Shown here piece after piece: positions 22,901-34,900 of a DNA stretch of 64,000 nucleotides. Made by a program: the position numbers and the translations under genes. Location: contig NC_087249.1 of NCBI RefSeq assembly GCF_037042905.1, positions 41,352,901 to 41,416,900 on the forward strand. Reading direction: 5' to 3'. This DNA comes from Lytechinus pictus. Lineage: Eukaryota; Echinodermata; Echinoidea; Temnopleuroida; Toxopneustidae. The stretch's first letter is position 1; every line of letters starts with the position of its first letter. The notes beneath the pieces are model-generated. The model worked only from the letters and a program-made list of their open reading frames with translations, had not been told where the DNA came from and searched no databases.

Positions 22901-25900
22901 AACCCCGGCCCGGTTATGAGCAGTTCCAATACATACGTCAAACTAGGATGCAGAGAGGGAGGAGAAGAACAGGTAATGCATAATCGAGGGGGGGTGTTTA
23001 ATGAAGATTTTCATACAAGTAAATTAACATTCTTGCATCTGATAGGCTGAGAGTGAATTGGTCTGATTCTCTGACAAACTATTAGTCTTCATGAAACTTG
23101 AAACCACTGGTGGATCCAGGGGGGGCACGGGCCGGCTGTGCCCCCCCCCCTGGATCCACCAGTGGTTTCAAGAGAGCCATGTGCCCTCCCCGTTTGGAAA
23201 GTGATGACGTTTTTTTTTTTGCTTTTCAAATTTTCAATGGATGAAATGACCTCTGATTTTAGGTGAAAACCTTCTCTTTTTTTCTAGTCAAATTTTCATC
23301 GGAAAAATGTGCCCATCCCCCCTTTTAGAAAATCCTGGAACCGCCCCTGCTTGAAAGACTCCCCTGATCCAATCCCCTTCCACTAAAAAGACTTGGGTCT
23401 TATCGCAGGCATTCCAAAGACATAATAATGTTTGATCATGAAACTTGAAATTTGTCTTTTGCAGTTATTTTTGTTGAATGTATTTGTTCACTGTGCTGCT
23501 CTCAAACCTGGGGGGTGTTTCACAAAGATTGAAGTATGACATAGAGTCGCACTTAAATGCCTAGTTGCATGCGGTATTAAAGGAATGACCGCATTGGTCA
23601 GATTATGCGAGGAAGACACGCACTACTGCACATTGATCAATAAGATTGCACGTTGCATATCAAGTACGCATTGGCATTTAAGTGCGACTCTTAAGTCATA
23701 TTTAAATCTGTGTGAAAACACCCCCCAGGTGAGCTAAATAGAAACCTGGCAGGAATTTGTTCCTTTAAAATGCAGAAGTGTATAAGAGCAGCTCTGTGAA
23801 AGCCAGGGTAGTTGTGCTGCATTGTTGTAGAGTGCTAACAGACTTGCGACTAAGTAAGTGATAAGCGCTGTACAGTATAAGCATATATAATTATCATTAT
23901 TATTGTCATTATTTGTTTTTGTCCTAGTTTTTCACCTGCTTGACTGAGCAGCTGTCCAGAAAGTTGTGGCAGTATATGCCAGCAGCACAGCAATCCAAAC
24001 CAGCAGCACAGGTAATGTCCCGAACACATGCAGACGAAATACAAATTGTGTATTGATGATAATCAGATAGTGATAGGATTAATGTGGTTAGAGTACCAAA
24101 GTGATGGCGTCACAAAAAAACTTTTTGCATTTCAGCATTTTTTATACCATATTTTGGTAGAGCATGATGGAAAACCCCCACTTCCAAAATTTGGTGAGAA
24201 TCCGTCCATTTGGGCCTGAGATATGACCTCATGAGTACATAATTAGCCCCATTGAAGTCTAGGTATTACAGTATTGGCCTGGTTCCTAACTTTTAGAACC
24301 AGGCCAGTAATACATTGACTTCAATGGGGCTAATTATTAATTCATGAGGTCATATCTCAGGCCCCCATGGACCGATTCTCACCATATTTGGGTTGTGGGA
24401 TTTTTTTTTCATCATGCTCTACCAAAATATGGTATAAGAAATGCTGAAATGCAAAAAGTGAAAATTGATGACATCACAATTTGGTAATCTATTGATGATG
24501 ATCAATGCTGATGATGTAACTGTCAAAAATTTAAAAATGGTCTTTATTGATGATGAAACATGTTGATAACAATCGCACATAAAAAAACAGCCGGAGCTGG
24601 AAAATTTATGTTTACAAGTTGGTGTTGGCACAATAAGTTACATAGTAAAAAAAACATAGTAAAATGCATTTAATAGGCTATACATTTTAAAAGCTCATGC
24701 AGTTTTAGATAAAGCATAAAGGGCAATGATTGAATGAATATAACATGATAATGGCAGACTTGAAGGAGAGGAGACTGGCACTTTATTTTATTGACAAAAT
24801 TGAATGTATGGTGATGTGGGTGACCATTGTCCATTGCCTTTCCTAGTCGACACACTCGTCTTTTGTTGAATATGCCAACCAAAAAAGGCAATGGACTATT
24901 TTCAAATCTTGTTGTTACCGGTATTTGAAATTGTTGATAGTTGTTTTTACGACGAAGAGATATGTTTGTATGTTTTTTCTGAAGTAGCAATTTCACAGAT
25001 GATGAATTGAAAGTGATTTTGCAAATTTTTTACACAGTGCCAGTCTTCTTTCCTTACATGTAAGTGTTGGTAAATTATTATCTATGATCATAAAGCAATG
25101 TTCAGAGTGAGAAAGGCAAAGAAGCGGAAGAAGGAGGAAAAATTATGTGGAAACCGTGATGGATGATGAGAAGAAGATGAGAGAATTATAGAAAGGAAGA
25201 AGAATGAATTAGAAAGGAGGATGAAGAGGTAGAAGCTGGAGAGCAAGGAGTAAGAAGGGGAAACTGAGAAAAAGGGGGAAATAAATAGAAAATGGAGGAG
25301 TTGTGCACCCTTCATTATATATAGGCATTATTTAAATACAATGCATTCTATGAAACACAAGAAAATGAGAGAAGATTTAAGATAATTAATAATGATAATA
25401 ATAATAGGCATTTATATAGCGCCATCTATCTAGAAATATTCTATTCCGAGGCGCGTTGTTATTATTACCCCGGCTTTAGCTCGAGCTGCCTTTCAGCACT
25501 CATGCATTCAAGGAATTAATCCTGCCGGGTACCCATTCACCTCACCTGGGTTGAGTGCAGCAAAATTATGGATGAATTTCTTGCTGAAGGAAATTACGCC
25601 ATGGCTGGGATTCGAACCCACGACCCTCTGTTTCAAAGTCAGAAGACTAATCCACTGGGCCACAACGCTCCACATTGGGACAAAGGAATACTTCAGACCT
25701 AATTTATACAGTCATTTTCGTCCTTTCTTTGTAGCCTCGCTCCATTCACAAAGGTATTGTTGGAATCGAGAAGAAATTGGAAGAGAAAAGAAAAGCAACA
25801 GATACAAATATAACCAAGGTATGTATAGGATTTTGTAATTTAAAGAAATCATTAGTACTTTTGATAAATTTATTCATTCAATCATTTATTTATCTATTCA

Positions 25901-28900
25901 TTTAATTGATTTATTTTTAATCATATGTATATATATATGATATATGTGTTCTATTTTTATTCTATTCTCACATTCTTTAAGACCAAATTTGCATCTCCTG
26001 TGTACGCATTTTTTATGCATGTCACACCAAAAATAGCTCAAATTGTGATTTCGTGTACAATTCCAATTCAAATTTGTGTTTCTGCCAAATATCATAAATG
26101 TTTTGAATATTTTTAATATTACTTAAATTATATATATTAATATTAATATATAAATTATATATATTAATTATATATTTTAGAATTACTTGATTTTATGTTG
26201 TTTATGATTGCATAAGTGTCTCTGACAAAATCTCATGGAAATAACATTGAAAAATTAAAGGTCAAAAGAACAATGAAGTACATAAGAAATTACACACAAA
26301 AAACGGTACACCAGTAAAACTGATGTCATGCAGGCCAATCACTGTTTCTTTTGAATTGTAATATTTGTGAGAATATGATTTATACATTTTAGAAAAGCTC
26401 AGCTGTAAAGAATCAGATTCTAGTACCAGTTGTTAATAAGGCATTTTAGCAATCACTTTGCAAACTCTTTCTATAACACAGATAATCTATTGTCAAAAAC
26501 CCTTCATGACAAAGAGGTCTTTGTCGAAAATCTGTGAATCAAAACAGCAGCGTCGTCCTGGACTCTGGACAAACAATTTGCAAGTTTTTGTCCGGTCTGA
26601 ATCTTAATACGATGTGCTGTCCCGGTCCACCAACTATAAAAAATGACCTCTCATCTGTCCATTGTTATTTGACGGGTATTTTCAGTACATTTTAAATGAT
26701 TCAGAAAGCGTCTGCGAAGTAGATGCTAAAATATGTCATTGTATTGAGCATTGAAACATAATTTCACTTGAATTGTTCTCAAACCCTCATGGTAATGCTC
26801 TAGTTGTAATAATTCTTTGCTTTGCAGGCATTTGAAGATTTGGACAAGCTTATGACTAAGGTGAGTATTAGAACTTGTTCACATTCATTGTAAATTTGTT
26901 TTATTGTTATTTTGAAATTCTATGGCTATATGCGTCTTAACCATGATAAAAAAAAATATTTGGATATTGCATTTTACTATATTGACAATGAGCACATCAT
27001 TAGACCCTTTCGAAAAAATGATAATAATAATTTTGAATAAAAAGTAACTTAAATGATAAATATATCTATGAAAAAATGTTTTTAAAAATATTAGATCAGT
27101 AATCATCCTATTAAATAGATAATAGAAAAATAAATATAAGTACCAATAATAATTTCTTTTTTGTCATGTTTAAGACCAGCACATCTGATATGACTGGCCA
27201 AAACTTTTTAGTCTGGTTTTGTCCTCCGAAGGGGGGGGGGGTGGCCAAATCCACTTTACAACTGCAGCAGTCTCCCTTCCCTTCATCTGTGTTGCATGAT
27301 TCACTCCACCCCCCCCCCCCTCTTCAATCCAACCACAGACGCAATGAATTGAATTATTCTCTTTCTTTTCTCTTCAGGCAAAAGAAATGGTAGACTTGAC
27401 TAAAACAATAGCTAACAAGATCAAGGAGAAACAAGGAGATATCACCGAAGATGAGGTAATGACTCAACACAAGGATTTAAGGATTTTTAGTAGATATTAA
27501 CATTGGTCAGCTTTTTTGTTTCGTGATATGCTCGCCAAGTCAAAATCTAGCAGAAAAACAGAATTCAGTAGTCAACAGATTCATTGCACGACCCAATGTT
27601 ATGTTCTCTGCTCTGAAGAGAAATAATGTTCAGTTTTTGCTTTGGAAACTTGTCCTGTGGTTAATTAATAAAGCCAGGTTACTGAGGGAGCAACAACAAA
27701 AATTCAAAGGCAACGCATGATATACTGTGTGAGTCAACAACAACAAAAATTGACACTTCACAAATCCCCAATTTAAAGAAAAAATATGTCATGAACACAT
27801 ACATGTAATTATATTTATTATTACTTATTTATTATTTATTCTGCACTCCAAACATATTCAAGATTACAAAAGCAATATCAATCATTACATAAAATGACAT
27901 GAAAAATTATACAGGTACGTGCAATATTTGATAGCAGTTTGCCCGGTGCATCAGTTGGTGGACAGGGAAGAGGAGAGCAAACTTAATCACTGTGACCTAA
28001 TGGTCCCTCCGCCCTATTTGATACCATATTTATGTGGTATGTGTTAACGCTTGGATGACCAGGAGGTATTTTTTGCAGTGATGTAAATTTTGATTTGCAC
28101 CAAATTAAGGCATGACTGCAATGAATGAATGTAGATGCCAATGATGTCATAATCCTACATGAGGTAGTAATCATATATGCTAATCTATTTTTGATGGAAT
28201 CAACTTGATAATTGATACTTAAATGTGTTTATTAAACAATTATATTGTAAATTACTGCAAAGGTGTTTTGAAATGGATTATTTTAATGCAACACTTGTAG
28301 GATTATGACATCATTGACATCTGGATTCATTCATTGCAGTCATGCCTTAATTTGGCGCAGATCAAAATTTACATCTCTGCAAAGAATACCTCCTGGTTAT
28401 CCAAGCGTTAACACATACCACATAAATATGGTATCAAATTATTTGGGAGAACATACTCTTTCAGGTCATATATAATAATTACGTGCTCATGACATGTTTT
28501 TCCTTTAAATTGGGGATTTGTGAGGTGTCAAGTTTTTTTTTACTCGCACGTTATAATATGTATATTTAAAAATACATTTCATATGAAGTGTAAATTACAT
28601 TTGCTGTTTACCTCATCCTACCTGCAGCCTTGAAGAAATTGCAATATTCCTATTCCTTAGAATTTAAAAGGAGATGGGGAGAGAGAAGGAAAGAGAGAGG
28701 ATCCGTGATATTTCATTTCCAAGCACTATCAAACCTGTATCGCCGATAATCCCTCTTATCAGGCAAGCCCGAGGGTTAGACCTTAAACAACAGCTGATAT
28801 TACGTCAGAGCAGCTCTGCCTGTAGTAGGCCTTTTGGAATTAAATTATTGTATTTGATATTTAATCAAGTTTCAAAGGCATATTGTATTTTGAAATCCAA

Positions 28901-31900
28901 TGTTATTCTGTTTTCAGTTTCGAATGAAGAAAATCGGCCCCAAAATAAGGAAACTATTAAAAAGAAATAATAATGACTGCATGCGATGGAGAGCGAGTTT
29001 GCTCGAATCGGCGCGCTTCGTATATGTAATTGCGGTTTAGTTTTTTTTTTCGGACCAATCGAGGTCAAGAAACGCATGTTTAGATACTTCAATAACTGGC
29101 CCGGGTTAATTAAGTTTTTCCATGGTTCGTTACAGGGGTTTGTCTTCTCCAACGATGGTTTTGCCTCATGTCATTACATTATGTATCATGTTTTAATTGT
29201 ATTCTTGTGCACCTTTCCAAATATGTTTATTGTAATTTACTTTAATTTGAACCTAGCAACATTACTATGATAGTACTGTAGAAGAATAAGTATATTATTG
29301 AACCCTGGTACATTCATTACATCCATCATTTAATGAATAATGAATATAGTCAAGAGTAAGTACAAGGACAGTATATCAATGAACTCTATATCATGCATTA
29401 TGACCATCATTTTTCTTCTCCTCCTCCCATTTTTTCTAAAAGACTGTGAAGTTCAAGTCCTATCTTCTCAGTCTTGGTATAGCTAACCCAGTCACAAGAG
29501 AAACCCATGGATCAGGTCTCAAGTATCATGAAGAATTAGCCAAACAACTTGCAGAGGTCTTGATATCACCCGTAGAGGTTAGTAAGAAGCAACATGCCTT
29601 TCTTCATTTTTTTCATGTTACATGATTATTATTTTTGTTCACAGTCATTACAAATTGGTTCCACAAAATCCAGGTGGAATGCTTAATTTTTTACTGATAC
29701 TATGTATGTATTTCATCTCATTTTTTTTTCTTCACAAAAATGATGTTAAAAAGCCCCTCGCAAATGTGTATTTTATAGAAGATAATTTGTGCTTTTAATC
29801 AAACCAAAATGTCCTGTGTATAAAATTGATGAACTGCCAAAGCAAAGACTTGCAGCATGTATGTATATATATATTTTTTTGTTTTTGAGTACAAAATAAT
29901 TCTTTTCAAATCATTGGTGTTTGATGTAACATTCCCTGATTGATATGTCTTATAATTCCTTGACAGGATAATGGAGGAATGATGGCCATCACAGATGTGT
30001 ATTGTAGAATCAACAGAGCGAGAGGGATGGAGGTAAGAATGCATGTTTATCTGCTCTATCTTGAAGTGGTTTTGTATTTACATTCTTGTCAGTAATCAAG
30101 GAGGAGATCAATATTTTGTGGGCCACATACACCTACCCATACAAACTCCCACTCCCCCCCCCCCTTTCCTTCACCAAAATTCGTCAGAGGGAGAATGCAA
30201 AATTAAACGTGATGCATGTGTCTTCCAACAGTAATATTGATACGAGATTTCTTGATGAAGCATAAGCTAGACAAACTTTTTTATAGATGGATAACGAGGT
30301 TTGGCCATTAATGCATTTTATTTCAGGAGTTGTAATGATTGTACTATACACACAGAGTATTTTAATGAATACTCATATTACCTGAGGTGTCACATGCATG
30401 TGCACTAGCAATCAAAGTATTCATTTTACCACACATAGAGGTCAATATAGGCTGTCTTTACAAGTACTTCTTCTTTCATTATCAGCTGGGTTTTTTTTTT
30501 CATTTCATTTTATATCATTTTTTACTTATTCACTTTTAGTGTATATCCGAACATGATGCTACTTTATTAGGAAATCAATAAATCATATTACTTTGTCATT
30601 TGTCCTTACTTAACCCTCAATCTCCCGGGGTATTCTGATTCTTGTCATTCCCGGGGGGGGGGGGGGGGGGGGCCATTATGGCCCCCCCTTAAGATCTCAG
30701 CCGTGGTTTGCGCGATCACAACGAAAATTTGCATGATGGTAGAGAATGACGTAATCTACGCAGTTGCATTGGTAAATTTCACTGAATTCATATATTTTTA
30801 TTTTATATGAATTAATTATGCTAATTTATTCATGAAATCATACTTTTTGCTCTGATTTACTAAATAAAGCTCCTCGAATGCTATTTTTTGGTGAAAATAT
30901 TCTTTATAGCATTCCTAACAATTGTGAATGAAAAAAATTCTGGTACCAAGACCGATTTCTTATGTATTTTATTGTTTTTTAAATTTCTTATGTATTTCTT
31001 TGTTTTTTTACTTTTTGTTTTTTATTGTTTTTTCAATGGAAATCGTTCCAGACTTAATTCTAATCATAAACAAGGCAAAATTAATTAAGTTTGATCATTA
31101 AAAGTAGAAATAATGATACATTTATGAATTTTGGCCAAATACACAATTTGCATTGGATTTGTACATGAAATCACGTTTATGAGCAATTTTGGGTCTGATA
31201 TGCACTTACATAATGTTGCGTAATGTCGTAACCGCGTACCCGGGCGTCACAAATTTGGTCTCAAAATTTGCGCGAGACTTGAAAGTAAAAAGTCAGTGAG
31301 CGGCGAGGTCAAAAAAATTTGCGCAGCAGATATATCGCAAAAATTGTCGAGGGGGGGGCCATAATGGCCCCCCCCCCCCAGGAGAATTAGGGTTAAAGAG
31401 ATGTATCTTCTTCTTGTATATTTTTGAGAAGTTTCTGATGAAGCCTAAATAGATGAAAGCTCAAATTATTTTCCTTTGTCTCCTTCACATTACACGCAGA
31501 TATACTGTATATATAATATCCCATTACTTAAGCTATCTTCTTTAAGGTCTAAGATGTGGTTGATAAAATGGTTTTAGGCTTTGAGATGAGAAGGGAGTTA
31601 TCTAATTGTGTGAATATTAGAGAAGAAATGTCATCTTTATTCTTTCAAGAACAAATTAGGCAATTACCTCAGAAGACTCAGCTTGTGCATTGTTTGAGGC
31701 TATTTTAGATGGAAACTGCCTGGGGTCATAGATGAAAGTTATCATGGATCTTTTCCTATGTCATGGAATTATTTATTCTTTTTCTTTTCAATTTCTAAAG
31801 CTGCTATCTCCTGATGACTTGATAGATGCATGCCAACAGTTTGAAAGGCTTCGACTCCGGTTGAGGTATGTACTGACCCCACCCCCCCCCCACACACACA

Positions 31901-34900
31901 CTCGGCTTTGACACAACATACTAAACTACCAGTTCATTGAATTTACTTAGGAGGGTTGGAAAATCACTAAGCATCTAACCTCAGGATGTTTGGGCCAGAT
32001 TGAGATTTGAACCATGAACCTTGTGATATTGCAGTCTAGTGACTTTATAGACATTAAACCAATTTTTTCATTCAAACTGAGTTTTATATTCAACTATATA
32101 ATGAGATTTACTGTAGCTAGCAAGTTTCACTATATACTTATTTTCTTAGACCTAGGTACAACCTTAGCTATCATCTTCATATAAAGTGTAACTATAAAAA
32201 GCCAATTGATACACATTAACTTTATCATCTGGCAAGAAAAAATATTTAAGAATAAACCTCTCTAGGATGTAGGATAGTTGCCTTCACCATAAAAACTTAC
32301 ATATCAATTATGCAATAACAAAATTCACATATTTTTTCATCACACTTCATTTCAGTGATAAACTAAACCAAGGCTTTATTAAAATTCAAATTTAGAACAC
32401 ATCCCACAGAGTTTTATTGATCACATTCTTACGATTCAACACTTTTACAGGTTTGAGGAAAATCCATCAAAGATTAAGAGAGTTATTAGAATTTCAAGTT
32501 TTTGGTTTTTGAAGTTATAAATGAGCAGCTGTCCCATATGTTATGTAATATAAAATGGATAAATTTAAGTTTTTAATGGTTTGTAATGACTTATTTCTTA
32601 TATTTTTTTTAGGAACGGGTGTGAAATAATTTGTGTATTAATATACTGAAAGTTCATCAAAAACCATTTTTAATTTTCTGAGAAAATGACATTTCATTGA
32701 TTTTTTACCATACGATATGTAGGAAAGCTGCTCGCATATGACGTCACAAATCAAATAATCAAAATTCTAGTAACTTTTTTTTTCTTTGATGGATTTTCCT
32801 CAAACCTTGCCAAAAAATTTTATTATTTTTTCGCAATTTTTTAAATAAACTTTTTATCAGGGTGAACTTCCCCTTTAGATCCAATTTGTTGACTTTGATT
32901 TATGATACAGGTTACGAAGGTTTACAAGTGGAGTCTTAGTCCTTGAATCCGTGTCAAAGGGTGAAGAGGCTGCGATTGATCAAACAGCTGAACTGGTGAG
33001 ACCTGGTGTTGTTGAGATTTCTTTTATGTCCATCTATCTTAATCGGATCAGCGATGTACATTTCTAAATGTTTAATTACGATAAATGGTAGTGATAATAA
33101 TGTGCAACATTTATGTCGTTCTCAATACAAATGTTTGTAAGCGCTGAAAATATTATTACCCAGCTATTAAAACAGATACAAAAATAAAGTACATGCACGT
33201 TCAAGAAATTATTGAAATGTAGATATGCATCATTTGCTTTATACAACAATACTGCTAGATCCTGTTATTTGATAAAATACAGGACGTAAGGAAATGTCCT
33301 CTCACTGTTTTTCTGTAATGTTGATTACTAAGTCTGCATGCAAAATGAGAATATTAACAACAGGCAAACAGAGCATACACACACACACACATACACACAA
33401 GTCCAAAGAAAGAAGGAATGAGAGAGAGAGAGAAAGATATAAAGAGGAAAAAACATGGGATAGGCTCATCACATGTGATTTTGGCCATCCATTCAAAGCT
33501 GATCTTTTGATTAGGATCTTGGAGTGAGTTTTATAATAGTGTTATAATATACAAATTGCAAATAGGCATAAGTGCCATTTCGCATGAAAATAATAAAGAA
33601 TTATTCAAAGCGAAAAGCAAAGTCCCTCAACTTGCATCTGATGTGCAGCAGTAATGCTCATTTAGCCAGTAAGCCCTACACGTTTTCCACCTTCATTTAC
33701 TATAAAGCGCAATGCATTGAATCCTAATTTTCATTGTGACATCACCTTGTTCCTTACCATGCAAAGGTACACCATGGACGGTACGTGTGCATTGGTACGA
33801 ATGTTTGTCTTTCATCCTCCCATTTGCTCGCATACAACAAGCTAATTAGGTGTTGTACAATTAGCGATCTTATTATGACAATTGTGAATATTAATGGTCG
33901 CCATGCTTATGATGAAAATCCTTTTGCAATATTGTGAATTTTATAATAATTTGGTAGTAGATCATATTTGTTTTAAATTATATTTTTTAGTCCATTTTCT
34001 TTTCGGAATGATTCATGCCAAAAACAAAACAGTAGTCAATATACTATGTTTGTTATGTAATGAAAAATGTCCTATCTGAATTGTATGAATGTAGAAGAAA
34101 ACAATAAATCAAATCAAATCATACCTGTCTGCTCTTTCTGTTCCATAGCTCACTGAGAAGGCATCGTTAAGTGCTGATGAGCTAGCCCAGATTGCTGGAG
34201 TCTCTGTAATGTTAGCCAAAGGAAGGTAAGAACTTGAAGAGCTACTCAATAATTTGTAGAATACCACAAACAACCTGGTTGATATACCAAGGAGTTCATA
34301 CATGTGGAGCGTTTTGGCCCAGTGGATTGGTCTCCAGACTCTGAAACAGAGGGTTGTGGGTTCGAATCCCAGCCATGGTGTAAATTCCCTTCAGCTAGAT
34401 ATTGACCCACAATCGGGAGAAAGAAATAACACAGGGTTTCTGAGCAATTTTGCTCTCATAAATGTTCAAAAGAGCCCTGTAAACACAAAAAGGAGCTCTG
34501 GGAATCCCCATTCATTGCAATGTTAAAGCTCATCCAATGTTGCAGATGTAGGCAGTAAGTTGTGTAAAGTAGCCCCTGAAAATAGAATAGATTATTTTGC
34601 CTGCCCGCAATGTGCTGCACTCAAACCCACGTGAGGCAAATGAGGACCGGCAGGAAGTACTTCCTCAAAAGCTTTGAGCACCGGAATCGCTTAGCCAGGT
34701 TAATATAGGAGTGCCTTGAGCACCTAACAAAGTACATGTATGAGCTATATTGTTGTGAAGTAGCTAATAGTCATGAGTGCAATAGTTACAAGATTTCGCG
34801 CAAGGTTGAATTAACATGTTCTTGAATAGAGTGTCTCTCTGTCACTCATTCCAGTATACCACGGCGTGAATAGGTATATTTGCTATTTGTGTTATACAAC

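Noticed and set aside
25590-25680. A tRNA gene on the minus strand
   Set aside because: Same reason: it is the head of a SINE whose body and triplet tail are visible to the left.
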